Source: Paenibacillus sp. W2I17 (lineage in GTDB: Bacteria; Bacillota; Bacilli; Paenibacillales; Paenibacillaceae). Taken from it: 64,000 nt of DNA. The DNA lies in the NCBI RefSeq assembly GCF_030815985.1, contig NZ_JAUSXM010000001.1:5828001-5892000 (forward strand), written 5' to 3'. A program made the position numbers and the translations under genes. The notes beneath the pieces are model-generated. The model searched no databases. It was not told the DNA's origin and saw nothing but the letters and a program-made list of their open reading frames with translations. Each line of letters starts with the position of its first letter. The first letter of the stretch is position 1. Positions 35,701-46,700 of this stretch are shown piece by piece.

Positions 35701-36621
35701 ATGGCTCAAGCAGGGCTTGTTAAAAAACGCGACTTCCACCACGTATCCAACGGATGGAACGTGATCATGAACATCATCGCCGGTCTATTTGCTCTGATCT
35801 GTGTATTTCCTTTTATATTTGTAGTTATCATCTCGTTTACAGACGAGAAAGCACTGGCCCGTGATGGGTATCGTCTGATTCCGGCAGAATGGAGTCTCGC
35901 GGCATATCAGTTTGTCTGGCAGAGTGGGGACACGCTGCTGCGGGCGTATGGAGTTACCATCCTGGTGACGGTACTCGGTACCATTATCAGTTTGATTCTT
36001 ATGTCACTGTATGCGTATGCGGTTTCCCGCAAGAGCTTCAGATATCGGAGATTTTTCTCCATCTTTGCAATTCTTACCATGCTGTTCAACGGCGGGATGA
36101 TTCCAACCTATATGGTCGTATCCCAGCTGCTTGGGTTGAAAGATACGTTATGGGCACTGATTCTGCCGCTGGCGATGAATGCCTTCTATATTATGATCCT
36201 GCGTACATTCTACTCCACCAGTGTACCGGATGCAGTCATTGAATCGGCGAAGATTGATGGCGCCGGTGAGTTCTATACCTTTATGAAAATCGTGGTTCCA
36301 CTCTCCTTGCCGGGACTGGCAACCATTGGGTTGTTCAGTACACTCGGTTACTGGAATGATTGGTTCAATGCGCTGTTATACATCGATAATCCGAATCTGG
36401 TACCGCTGCAATCCATGTTAATGCGGATTGAGTCGAGTATCCAGTTTATCCAGCAGAACTCTGCTAACAGTTCGATGAGTCTGGCAGCCATGCAGTCCAT
36501 TCCGCAGGATACGTCCCGAATGGCGATGGTTGTGCTTGCTACGTTGCCAATTATATTCGCTTATCCGTTCTTCCAGCGTTATTTCGTACAGGGTCTGACG
36601 GTGGGCGCGGTCAAAGAATAA
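35701..36621 (+). CDS. ABC importer permease, LplC-like
   Basis: 306-residue permease with six helices. N-terminus NGWNVIMNIIAGLFALICVFPFIFVVIISFTDE is typical of LplC-type CUT1 permeases. EAA loop: IESAKIDGAGEFYTFMKIVVPLSLPG. C-terminal PFFQRYFVQGLTVGAVKE is the family ending. GGGAAAGGAGTGAACCACT precedes the ATG. Together with 34748 it forms the membrane pore. Confidence 0.93.
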   Translation: MAQAGLVKKRDFHHVSNGWNVIMNIIAGLFALICVFPFIFVVIISFTDEKALARDGYRLIPAEWSLAAYQFVWQSGDTLLRAYGVTILVTVLGTIISLILMSLYAYAVSRKSFRYRRFFSIFAILTMLFNGGMIPTYMVVSQLLGLKDTLWALILPLAMNAFYIMILRTFYSTSVPDAVIESAKIDGAGEFYTFMKIVVPLSLPGLATIGLFSTLGYWNDWFNALLYIDNPNLVPLQSMLMRIESSIQFIQQNSANSSMSLAAMQSIPQDTSRMAMVVLATLPIIFAYPFFQRYFVQGLTVGAVKE

Positions 36622-36657
36622 CCGGATCACGTTATAGGATTGGAGAGATGCAGATTG

Positions 36658-39012
36658 ATGACTTATAAGGACCAAAGCAAATCCGTAGAGGAACGGGTAC
36701 AACGCCTGCTAAGCCTGATGACTACGGAAGAAAAGGTAGGCCAACTTACGCAGCCATTTGGCTGGCAGACCTATACGAATGATCAAGGGAACATCACGTT
36801 AAATGATTCCTTTAAACAACAAGTGGAAAATGGGGGCATCGGCTCCCTCTATGGTGCACTTCGCGCAGATCCGTGGACGGGCGTTACGCTGGAAAATGGA
36901 CTATCCGCCAGAGAAGGCGCTGAGGCGGTCAATCTGATTCAACGTTATGCAATAGAACATTCCAGACTGGGGATTCCCATTCTGATCGGGGAAGAGTGCT
37001 CGCATGGTCATATGGCTATTGACGGAACGGTCTATCCTGTCCCTCTTTTACTGGGGAGCACCTGGAATGTGGATCTGTATCGGGAGATGTGCCAGGCAGT
37101 AGCAAGGGAGACACGTGCCCAAGGTGGCGCGGTCACCTATTCTCCGGTACTGGATGTTGTGCGTGATCCGCGCTGGGGACGTACCGAGGAATGTTTCGGT
37201 GAAGATCCATACCTCATTGGAGAACTGGCAGTTGCCTCTGTGGAAGGACTTCAGGGTGAAAGTCTTGATCGTGGGGATACAGTAGCGGCAACGCTGAAAC
37301 ATTTTGTGGGTTACGGTAGCTCGGAAGGTGGACGCAATGCAGGACCTGTGCATATGGGCTGGCGTGAACTGCTGGAAGTGGATCTGTATCCATTCCGCAA
37401 AGCGGTGGAAGCTGGCGCTGCGTCGATCATGCCAGCGTACAACGAAATTGATGGCACGCCTTGCACGGTAAATACGGAATTGTTGGAAGATGTTTTGCGT
37501 AAAGATTGGGGCTTTGACGGTCTGGTCATTACGGATTGTGGTGCGATCAACATGCTGGCAAGTGGGCATGATGTCGCGGCGGATGGACTGGAAGCTTCCG
37601 TACAGGCGATTGAGGCAGGCATCGATATGGAAATGTCCGGTGAGATGTTTGGGCAATATCTGGTGCAGGCGGTGGCAGAAGGCAAGCTTGATATGCAGGT
37701 TCTGGATCAGGCTGCTTCTCGCGTGCTGGCGTTGAAGTTCAGACTGGGCTTATTCGAACAGCCTTATGTGGATGCCGATTGGGCAGCGGAGGTCATTGGC
37801 AGTGAAGCTCATGTTGAGTTGGCGCGACAATTGGCTGCGGAAGGGGTTGTACTTCTCAAAAATGAGGCTGACACGTTACCTCTCTCGTTAGCAAATGTGG
37901 GCCGGATTGCCGTGATCGGCCCAAATGCGGATCAGGCCTACAATCAACTGGGCGATTACACATCTCCGCAACCGAAGTCGAAAGTGGCGACGGTACTGGA
38001 TGGGATTCGCAGTAAGCTGGCTAATCATGTGGATGGGCAAACGGAGAAGAGTTCTGTTGGTCCTTTGATTGGTGACAGCAGTACAGATCAGGTTCTTTAT
38101 GCACCGGGCTGCCGGATCAAAGGTGATTCGAAAGAAGGATTCGAGCGTGCGATCGAAGTTGCCAGTCAAGCGGATACGGTCATTATGGTGGTTGGCGGTT
38201 CCAGTGCACGTGACTTTGGAGAAGGAACGATTGATCTGAAAACAGGCGCTTCCAATGTATCGGATAACTCCTGGAATGATATGGAGTGTGGCGAAGGGAT
38301 CGACCGGATGACGTTGGGTCTTGCCGGAGTACAGCTGGAACTTATTCAGGAGATTCACAAGCTCGGCAAAAAACTTGTCGTTGTTTACATTAATGGTCGT
38401 CCCATCACTGAACCTTGGGTGGATGAACATGCCGATGCAATTCTGGAGGCGTGGTATCCGGGCCAAGAGGGCGGGCATGCCATTGCAGATATTTTATTCG
38501 GTGATGTGAATCCATCGGGTAAATTGACGATCTCCATTCCAAAGCATGTCGGTCAGTTACCGATCTACTATAACGGCAAACGGTCCCGAGGCAAAAGGTA
38601 TTTGGAAGAGGATCTGGAGCCACGTTATGCATTTGGATACGGACTGAGTTATACCACATATGAGTACAGTGAACCGCAGCTGAGTGCTGCGTCCATGACA
38701 GCCGGTGATTCAGTCAAGGTATCGGTGAATGTGACCAACACTGGTCGTTATGCAGGTGCAGAAGTTGTACAGATGTATATCTCTGACGTGGTCAGCTCAC
38801 TAACTCGTCCCGCCAAGGAACTGAAGGGTTTTGCAAAAGTGAACTTGGAGCCTGGAGAGACACAGACCGTGGAATTCCGAATCGGAGCCGAGCAACTGCA
38901 GTATATTGGTCGTGATTTGAAGCCTGTCGTTGAACCGGGACAATTCCATATTCATATCGGCAGCAGCGTAAACGATACGCAAATGGCCGAACTGACCGTA
39001 AGGGAGGCGTAA
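36658..39012 (+). CDS. Glycoside hydrolase family 3 enzyme
   Basis: 784-residue cytoplasmic GH3 enzyme without signal peptide. Order: GH3 N-terminal barrel (about 1-330) with RDPRWGRTEECFGEDPYL and the nucleophile Asp 293 in GLVITDCGAINML; C-terminal alpha/beta domain (about 370-640) with VIMVVGGSSARDFGEG; and a fibronectin-III-like domain (about 660-784). This layout is that of beta-glucosidase/xylosidase-type GH3 enzymes; GH3 beta-N-acetylglucosaminidases are shorter. In this operon a role on a beta-linked terminal sugar of the imported glycan is likely, but the linkage cannot be read from sequence. The start ATG has GGAG about 12 bases upstream; TTG 36640 is an alternative. Confidence 0.88.
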   Translation: MTYKDQSKSVEERVQRLLSLMTTEEKVGQLTQPFGWQTYTNDQGNITLNDSFKQQVENGGIGSLYGALRADPWTGVTLENGLSAREGAEAVNLIQRYAIEHSRLGIPILIGEECSHGHMAIDGTVYPVPLLLGSTWNVDLYREMCQAVARETRAQGGAVTYSPVLDVVRDPRWGRTEECFGEDPYLIGELAVASVEGLQGESLDRGDTVAATLKHFVGYGSSEGGRNAGPVHMGWRELLEVDLYPFRKAVEAGAASIMPAYNEIDGTPCTVNTELLEDVLRKDWGFDGLVITDCGAINMLASGHDVAADGLEASVQAIEAGIDMEMSGEMFGQYLVQAVAEGKLDMQVLDQAASRVLALKFRLGLFEQPYVDADWAAEVIGSEAHVELARQLAAEGVVLLKNEADTLPLSLANVGRIAVIGPNADQAYNQLGDYTSPQPKSKVATVLDGIRSKLANHVDGQTEKSSVGPLIGDSSTDQVLYAPGCRIKGDSKEGFERAIEVASQADTVIMVVGGSSARDFGEGTIDLKTGASNVSDNSWNDMECGEGIDRMTLGLAGVQLELIQEIHKLGKKLVVVYINGRPITEPWVDEHADAILEAWYPGQEGGHAIADILFGDVNPSGKLTISIPKHVGQLPIYYNGKRSRGKRYLEEDLEPRYAFGYGLSYTTYEYSEPQLSAASMTAGDSVKVSVNVTNTGRYAGAEVVQMYISDVVSSLTRPAKELKGFAKVNLEPGETQTVEFRIGAEQLQYIGRDLKPVVEPGQFHIHIGSSVNDTQMAELTVREA

Positions 39013-39016
39013 GACA

Positions 39017-42000
39017 TTGGAACGTATCAGACGATTTATTCGCGAGTTGTCCGAACATCAGTGGCTGGAGCAATTACAGCTGCGTAGCTGGGACATTACC
39101 CGCGCTTATTATAGTGTGCCAGGACAGTATGAGGATCATGGTGAGTACCCCGAAGGGCAAGATTTTGAGCGTTTTCCGAGCAAACAGGGAACGACTTATT
39201 TTTTCAGAACACGTTTGGAGATCCCTGCTACATGGCAGCAAGCACCTTATGGGCTTGTATTTGAGACAGGCGGAGAAGGTTTGCTTCGGGTAAATGGGCA
39301 CTCTTATCAGGGCCTTGACCGCAATCATACCTACGTCACGCTTGATCCATCCAAAGTCGGAAACGCTCCGGAACTTGAGATTGAGATGTTTGACCCGGTA
39401 CCTGAACCTGTGGACCCGTTGAATCAACAGGCGGTTATTCAGCCGCCGATCACATCAATTACGAGCCTGCTGGTGAGACCCAATGAAGCGGTTCGTAGTC
39501 TGATGTATACCGTCATTATTGTGCGTGATTCGGCTGTGTTGCTACCGGAAAGTGACTTTCGGCGGGTTCGCCTGTTAGAACTGGTGTATCGTGCGATGGA
39601 TCAATTTGTAGGCATGTCAGCAGAAGAGATTGAGCAGGGAGAGGGGATTCGTCAGATTGAGAATAATCTGAAGCATCATGTGCGTGAGATTGGCGGAAAC
39701 GCAGAAGGTCTGGAGCATATGGTGGGACAATCCCATATTGATATTGCCTGGCTGTGGCCTGTACGTGAGACGGTACGCAAAACGAGCCGTACTTTCTCCA
39801 CCGTGGATGCACTCATGAATGAATATCCGGACTATGTTTATTCCCAGAGCCAACCCTTACTATATGCGTTTCTGAAGGAGCATGATCCCGAGCTGTACGA
39901 GCGGGTGAAGCAGTGGATTGTAGAAGGCCGCTGGGAACTGGTTGGCGGCATGTGGGTTGAGCCGGATCTGAATATCCCGAGCGGGGAGTCCCTGATACGC
40001 CAGATGTTATATGGTCAGCGTTTCTATATGGAGGAGTTTGGCAAAACGTCACAGATTGAATGGCTGCCGGATACGTTTGGGTACTGTGCCTCCCTGCCGC
40101 AGATTTTGAAGCATGGCAATGTGGAGTATTTCATGACAACAAAGCTGGGATGGAACGACACAAATGTGTTTCCGTACGATCTCTTCCACTGGGTGGGTAT
40201 TGACGGCACACCGATCCTGTCTTACCTCAATCATGGTGTTAACGAGCATACGTTGCCGAAGGACATTCATGATCACTGGCAGTCCTATCGTGAGAAAGCC
40301 GCGCATCCGGAGCACATGCTTCTGTACGGACACGGAGATGGCGGCGGTGGCGTAACACGCGAGATGCTGGAGTATGTGGATCGCGCAGACCTGATGGTTG
40401 GACAGCCCGCAAGTCAATATAGCACAGCTGGAGCTTTCTTTGCCGGAATCGAAAAGGAGCAGCCTGTACTTCCGAAGTGGCATGGTGATCTGTACCTGGA
40501 GTTACATCGGGGAACCTACACGACCCATGCGCGCAATAAGCGCAACAACCGGAAAGCGGAGGTTCTGTATCGAGAAGCTGAGCTGTGGAATACACTCGCT
40601 CTGCCAGATATGGAGGCAGATGCAGAAGCTGAAGTGCGTTCAGCATTGCATGACGGCTGGAAATTAATTTTGCTGAATCAATTCCACGATATTATACCGG
40701 GATCGGCGATTACGGAGTCCTACGTCACTTCGAATGAGGAATATGTACAGGTATTTGAATTGGGCAGAACTGGACTGGATCAAGGCATTGCAGCATTGAC
40801 AACGGGTATCAACACAGAGGGACCAGAAGGTTCATTAGCCTATGTTGTATTCAACAGCCTGGGCTGGAAACGCAGTGCAGTTGTTCAATTGGCTGTGCAG
40901 GATAGCTTGGATCGCTACGGCATCGATGAAAAAGGCCAGCGCTTGCGGATGGATCGGGAGGATGGCAGTATGTCTATTCTCGTGACAGACATTCCGGCGT
41001 TTGGATATAAGACGATTTGGCTGGTACCTGAAAATACAAGGGAAACGAATGTACGGGAAATGACCACCCTTGCCGCACAACCAACCTTTAATGATACATG
41101 GGATACTACCTTTTATCATGTGCAGTTCAATGAACGTGGGGAGATCACCCGTCTGTGGGATAAAACCGCGGAGCGTGAGATGCTGAAGCCGGGTGAACGT
41201 GGCAATCAACTTCACTTCTTCCACGATCGTCCAACGCTCTGGGATGCATGGGATATCGACAATCGTTATGAAGAGCAGATTGCTGGCGAAGTGGAACTGT
41301 TGGAGAAAAAGCTGGTGCTGGCGGGTACAACAAAGGATGTCCTGCGCTTCCGCTGGAAGCTACATCAATCGGAAATCACACAGGATATTGTCTTTTATCA
41401 TGACTCACGACAAATTGACTTCCAGACACAGGTGAACTGGAACGAGAATCACAAACTTCTGAAAGTTGGCTTCCCGATTGATGTGGTGACCTCCAAGGCG
41501 ACATTTGAGATTCCATTTGGCGCACTGGAACGCCCAACACATCGCAACACAAGCTGGGAACAAGCCCAGTATGAAGTCTGTGGACATCGCTTCGCGGATG
41601 TATCCGAATATGGATACGGCGTGAGCTTGCTCAATGATTGCAAATACGGGTACGACGTGCAGGGAAGTACCATTCGTTTGTCCTTGCTGCGTGCACCAAA
41701 ATGGCCTGATCGCACAGCCGATCTGGGAGAACATGAATTCACCTATTCCCTATATCCACATGACGGAGACTGGAGAACAGCACACACCGTACGTCAGGCA
41801 GCCGAGTTGAATCATGAGGTGACAGTACAGCAAGTGAAACAAGTACAACAGTCGGAGCAGGTACAACAGAGGGATCAAGTACAACATGGCGCAGGAGCTG
41901 GCGACGATCCAATTGCAGATGCAACTGCAATCGCTGCACATTCTCGTCCAGCAACAGGCTCCTGGATTAACTTTAATAGTAATCACGTCATTCTCGATAC

Positions 42001-42214
42001 GGTCAAAATGGCAGAGGATGGGCACGGAACAGTCCTTCGTTTCTATGAATCGTCAGGCAAACGCGAAAACATCACATTGCAATGGCCGCATGCCTTTGAG
42101 CAAGCCTATCACTCTAACGCACTAGAAGAACCGGTCCAACCACTGGCCCATACCAATGGCCAGATTACACTATCTTTTAAACCTTACGAAATACAAACCG
42201 TGCTACTGCGGTAA
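39017..42214 (+). CDS. Alpha-mannosidase, GH38 (long form)
   Basis: 1065-residue cytoplasmic GH38 enzyme. An N-terminal beta-domain (about 1-230) precedes the catalytic barrel. Zinc ligands are in GQSHIDIAWLWP (His 240, Asp 242) and the nucleophile Asp 352 is in WLPDTFGYCASLPQ. NQFHDIIPGSAI near residue 555 is also family-typical. The C-terminal beta-sandwich is interrupted near residues 935-985 by a low-complexity stretch (repeated VQQ units, then Gly/Ala/Asp-rich). It removes alpha-linked mannose with retention. The TTG start follows AGGGAGG, four bases after the GH3 stop. A family A repeat follows before the next operon gene. Confidence 0.93.
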   Translation: MERIRRFIRELSEHQWLEQLQLRSWDITRAYYSVPGQYEDHGEYPEGQDFERFPSKQGTTYFFRTRLEIPATWQQAPYGLVFETGGEGLLRVNGHSYQGLDRNHTYVTLDPSKVGNAPELEIEMFDPVPEPVDPLNQQAVIQPPITSITSLLVRPNEAVRSLMYTVIIVRDSAVLLPESDFRRVRLLELVYRAMDQFVGMSAEEIEQGEGIRQIENNLKHHVREIGGNAEGLEHMVGQSHIDIAWLWPVRETVRKTSRTFSTVDALMNEYPDYVYSQSQPLLYAFLKEHDPELYERVKQWIVEGRWELVGGMWVEPDLNIPSGESLIRQMLYGQRFYMEEFGKTSQIEWLPDTFGYCASLPQILKHGNVEYFMTTKLGWNDTNVFPYDLFHWVGIDGTPILSYLNHGVNEHTLPKDIHDHWQSYREKAAHPEHMLLYGHGDGGGGVTREMLEYVDRADLMVGQPASQYSTAGAFFAGIEKEQPVLPKWHGDLYLELHRGTYTTHARNKRNNRKAEVLYREAELWNTLALPDMEADAEAEVRSALHDGWKLILLNQFHDIIPGSAITESYVTSNEEYVQVFELGRTGLDQGIAALTTGINTEGPEGSLAYVVFNSLGWKRSAVVQLAVQDSLDRYGIDEKGQRLRMDREDGSMSILVTDIPAFGYKTIWLVPENTRETNVREMTTLAAQPTFNDTWDTTFYHVQFNERGEITRLWDKTAEREMLKPGERGNQLHFFHDRPTLWDAWDIDNRYEEQIAGEVELLEKKLVLAGTTKDVLRFRWKLHQSEITQDIVFYHDSRQIDFQTQVNWNENHKLLKVGFPIDVVTSKATFEIPFGALERPTHRNTSWEQAQYEVCGHRFADVSEYGYGVSLLNDCKYGYDVQGSTIRLSLLRAPKWPDRTADLGEHEFTYSLYPHDGDWRTAHTVRQAAELNHEVTVQQVKQVQQSEQVQQRDQVQHGAGAGDDPIADATAIAAHSRPATGSWINFNSNHVILDTVKMAEDGHGTVLRFYESSGKRENITLQWPHAFEQAYHSNALEEPVQPLAHTNGQITLSFKPYEIQTVLLR

Positions 42215-42235
42215 ACCTTTTTGAAATATTTTTGA

Positions 42236-42433
42236 GCTATACATGTTCAACTAAAAATTTACACGATAACGGAGAGGACAGAAAGAATTCGAAGAAGCGA
42301 AGCGTTCGCCTTTATCCCCAGATTTTACCCTTTAGAAAAGGGAATCAAAAAAATCTGGGGATAACAGCGATCGGAGGATCTTTCTGACCGCGCAGTGGTC
42401 CCGTGTAAATTTTTTGTTTCATCCTGTATAGCT
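42236..42433 (+). repeat. Folded repeat family A, copy 4, inside the mannosidase operon
   Basis: Outer ends AGCTATACA (42236-42244) and TGTATAGCT (42425-42433) are exact inverted repeats; AATTTACACG / CGTGTAAATT and AGAAAGA / TCTTTCT pair further in. The core (42292-42368) has GCGAA-GCG-TTCGC and the long hairpin TTATCCCCAGATTTT / AAAATCTGGGGATAA with tip CCCTTT...AAAAGGG. It ends 36 bp before the GH125 start, so every operon transcript reaching GH125 must contain it. Confidence 0.88.
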
Positions 42434-42469
42434 ACACCATTCAATTTGTTTAAGGAGTTGCACTCATCC

Positions 42470-43789
42470 ATGGAACAGTTCAGATTACCCAAAATACCTA
42501 TGCCACCTGTTGCTTTGCCACAATCCATTCAGGCCGTGCTCGAAGAAGCAGAACAGAAACTGGCTCACCGACCAAAACTGCTTCAATTATTCAAAAACTG
42601 CTTCCCCAACACTATCGAAACAACAACCAAGTTGATGGAGGACGGTACCACTTTTGTTATCACGGGAGATATTCCGGCTTCTTGGCTGCGTGATTCCGTG
42701 GAGCAGGTAGTACATTACATTCCGTTTGCAAAAGAAGACGAGGACCTGCAACGCATTATTAGCGGGCTGATCAAACGTCATATCCAGTATGTTCACATTG
42801 ATCCGTATGCCAATGCCTTCAATGAGACGGCGAATGACTGGCACTGGAATACCACAGACGAAACCGAGATGTCACCTTGGGTGTGGGAACGCAAATTCGA
42901 GATTGATTCATTATGTTTCGTTGTACGCCTGGCCTATTTATATTGGAAGGAAACCGAGCTGACCGACATTTTTGATTCCAGTTTCAAGGCAGCGATGCGT
43001 AAAATTGTGGACCTGTTCAAAGTCGAACAGCATCACATGGAACAATCTCCATATCGCTTCACTCGCAATAACGGTATCCCAACAGATTCCCTGCGCAATC
43101 ACGGAAAAGGTATGCCAGTCAACTACACGGGTATGATCTGGTCCGGTTTCCGTTCCAGTGATGATGCGTGTGATTTCCACTACAATATCCCTGGCAACAT
43201 GTTCGCGGTTGTAGCTCTGCGCCAAATGCAGGAGTTTGCCGAGTGGGTGTTCCGGGATATGGAACTTTTGCAGGAATTGAAGGATCTGGAGCAGGACGTA
43301 GATCACGGTATTCAGCTGTACGGGATTTATCGTCATCCCGAATTTGGACCGATCTATGCGTACGAGACGGACGGTTATGGCAACCACTGTCTCATGGATG
43401 ATGCGGGTACACCAGGATTGATGTCCATTCCATATCTGGGTTACGTCACAGCGGATGATCCGATCTACCAGAATACGCGCCGCTTCGCTCTGAGCAAAGA
43501 GAACCCGTTCTATTATGAGGGCAAGGTTGCCAAAGGAATCGGAAGTCCGCACACACCACCAGATTACATCTGGCATATGGGATTGTCCATGCAAGGTCTG
43601 ACTGCGCAGTCTGCCGAGGAGAAACTGGAGATTATTCGCATGCTTGAAGCGACAGATGCGGATACAGGTTATATGCATGAAGGCTTCCACGCTGATGATC
43701 CAACGATTTTTACACGAAAATGGTTTGCATGGTCCAACAGCCTGTTCTCCCAGTTGGTCTATAAATCCATGAAGGATGGCCTGTTATGA
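42470..43789 (+). CDS. Exo-alpha-1,6-mannosidase, GH125
   Basis: 439-residue cytoplasmic GH125 enzyme, an inverting exo-alpha-1,6-mannosidase known from N-glycan-degrading Firmicutes such as Streptococcus pneumoniae and Clostridium perfringens. The alpha/alpha-barrel hallmarks are GDIPASWLRDSVEQVVHY near residue 65, NETANDWHWN, WERKFEIDSLCF and GSPHTPPDYIWHMGLSMQG. I chose the ATG at 42470 (MEQFRLPKIP), with TTTAAGGAG upstream. An upstream in-frame reading would run into the repeat and is not credible. It overlaps the next gene by ATGA. With GH38 and GH85 it forms the high-mannose degradation set. Confidence 0.93.
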   Translation: MEQFRLPKIPMPPVALPQSIQAVLEEAEQKLAHRPKLLQLFKNCFPNTIETTTKLMEDGTTFVITGDIPASWLRDSVEQVVHYIPFAKEDEDLQRIISGLIKRHIQYVHIDPYANAFNETANDWHWNTTDETEMSPWVWERKFEIDSLCFVVRLAYLYWKETELTDIFDSSFKAAMRKIVDLFKVEQHHMEQSPYRFTRNNGIPTDSLRNHGKGMPVNYTGMIWSGFRSSDDACDFHYNIPGNMFAVVALRQMQEFAEWVFRDMELLQELKDLEQDVDHGIQLYGIYRHPEFGPIYAYETDGYGNHCLMDDAGTPGLMSIPYLGYVTADDPIYQNTRRFALSKENPFYYEGKVAKGIGSPHTPPDYIWHMGLSMQGLTAQSAEEKLEIIRMLEATDADTGYMHEGFHADDPTIFTRKWFAWSNSLFSQLVYKSMKDGLL

Positions 43790-46700
43790 GTATCCAACCT
43801 AATGATAAAAAGCTGATTATCTTTGCTGATCCTGCGTTTCCGATGGAAGGTGCCTCTCCAACTCATGAGGCTCTGGATACATGGAAAGCAGTAGAAGAGA
43901 TCACCGTTGTAAACGCCGAAGAACTCGCAGAGATTTTGAAGACCACAGCAGGTGAAGGATGTCTGGTCAATCTGCATGCACCCTATTTTCCCAAGTCTGC
44001 CTGGACGGAGATTGCAGCTTACTTGCATCAGGGCGGAAGCCTGATCAGTGTGGGGGGCGCACCCTTTAAACGTCCAGTTCGATATGAGAATGGGGCATGG
44101 GTCGTAGAGTCGGAGCAGACCGCATATCACCAGGAACTCTATATTCATGAGGCGTTGAACGTATCTTCTGCCAATGTGCAATCGTACACTTCATCCGAAC
44201 AGATCCCGCTTCTCACTGGGAAAGAGGAGGGGCTGTTCGAGAAGGCAAATACATGGAATCTGGTTCCACATACAACCAAAACAAGTGATCTGCCTCACCA
44301 GATGGGTTCATCAGGACCGATGAGTACGCAGGTTTACCCATTACTTCGTGGCATGAGTAAGGATGGACGTAGTGTCGCCGCTCCGGTCGTTCTGTGGGAA
44401 AACTCCCGCGGGACTTTCGTTGGTTCACGCTGGATGTTTGTGCATCTGCCGCTGACCACCTCATTCTGGACGCAGGATGGCGCTGATGAGATTGTGAAGT
44501 GGGCGCAATTCTGTGCGCAAGGTGTAACCGAGTTATCCCTGAAAACGAATTATGCTTCGTATGAGCCAGATGAACGAGCTGTACTCACACTTCAAGGGCA
44601 GATTTTACAGCGTGCAGGCAATAGACTTACCGAGTCCGAGCTGTGGACGTTTGACATAACGGTCGAGCATGAAGATCGCACAAGTGGCATGACGGAGAAG
44701 GTATGGAACCATCGACTGGAGATGGAACTTTCCGGTGAGCAGCGTTTCGAACGTATACTTCTCCCGGTTTCCATTGAAAGTGGGCTGTATCGGATCATAT
44801 GCCACGCGCAGGCTCCTGACGGTGAAGTTCGGACCTTGCGTCAAGGCTTCTGGGGACAGGATGCTGCATTGCTGGCAGAAGGGGAACTGATTACCCGCAG
44901 CAGGGATTATTTTGTAAAAGACGGACGTCCTCTGCCTGTTGTGGGCATGACCTATATGACCTCCGATGTGGCACGGAAATTTTTATTTCTGCCCAATGCG
45001 GATGTCTGGGATCGAGACATGGCTCAGATGGCAAAAGCCGGCATCAACTGGATTCGGACGGGAATCTGGACCGCCTATCGCAACATGATGCAGGTGGACG
45101 GACATATGGCAGAGGATGTGCTTCGTGCCATTGATGCATTTATTTTAACGGCGAAACGCCATGGCTTGCAGGTCACGTTCACTTTCTTCTCCTTTACACC
45201 GGAGACATGGGAAGGAACGAATCCGTATCTGGACCCGCAGAGTGTGGAAGCACAGAAACGTTTCATCCGCAGCATCGTCAGTCGTCACACGCATACAACA
45301 CATGTGGACTGGGATCTGATTAACGAGCCGTCCATGTTTGATCCGGTGCGCATCTTCTCAGCTGGCCCACGCTCGGCAAGGGATTCATATGAACAGCAGG
45401 CTTATATCACTTGGCTTGAGCAGCGGCATCAGACGATTGAAGCGTTGCAGGAGGCATGGAACATGTCACCGAAGCAGCTTCCGAACTTTGCAGCCGCGGT
45501 GATCCCGGAGGCAGAAGAGATTAACTTTGATGTACAGGACATGCACAAGGCCAAAAAAGGAACACGCTGGCTTGATTACTGTCTTTTCTCTATGGAGATG
45601 CACAATGTTTGGGCAAGAGAGCTTGTAGGTACGATCAAGGATCTGGTACCGGATCATCTGGTCACTGTGGGTCAGGACGAAGCCCTTGGTGCACAGCGTC
45701 CTTCGCCTTTCTTCTATGAACGTGAAGTGGATTATACAACTGTGCATTCCTGGTGGTTGAACGATGATCTGATCTGGGACGGTATTTTCGCCAAAACGCC
45801 ACATAAGCCAAATCTCATTCAGGAGACGGGCATCATGTATGTGGAAACTCCAGATGGACGAGCCAAACGTACAGAAGAAGAGCTTCGTGGCATTCTCGAA
45901 CGCAAGTACGCCTATGCTTTCTCTACAGGCGGCGCAGGAGCGGTGCAATGGATCTGGAACACCAACTTTTATATGGATAACGCCAATGAGTCTCATATCG
46001 GAGCCCTTCGTGCAGATGGTACGGAGAAACCGGAGGCGGATGTATCTTATGATTTTGGCCGATTCATGCATGGCATTCGTGATCTCTTTGAAGACCGCGA
46101 GCTGGAGGATATTGCAGTGGTGTTCCCGTATTCCAATGACTTCTCCAACCGTGCCCTGGCCTATGATGCCACAACAAAGCTTACTCGCGTGATGTCCTAT
46201 GATCTGAAATTGCCATTCCGTGCGTTATCCGAATATCATCTGGAAGCGTTGGAGCAGCAGCCACCGAAGTTAATTATCGTGCCGAGTCCGCACAATATGG
46301 ACAGCGATGCACTTCAACAATTGCTCACGTTTGCGGAGAAGGAAGGTACAAGTCTGCTCATCACTGGACCACTGGGGCTGGATGCATACTGGAAGGCAAC
46401 TGACCGGGCAGATCATATCGTAGGCAAACGCAGTATGGGTAACGTGCAGCGGGAAGAACTGCTGAATATTAACGGCGTGCATCACCGGGTGACCTATGGA
46501 CTGCGTCGTATCGCCGAGGTGGCGAAGGAGACTTTGCTTCATGGAGATAATGGTACAGCAGATGAAGTACACGTTCTGCCTTTGGGCAAAGGGAAATTAA
46601 TCTGGACTCCACTGCCGCTCGAGTTAAATGGACGGGACGAGCCCCTTGCTGAATTGTATCGTTATGCAACCGAGATTTCGGGCATCGAACAGGAGTTGGA

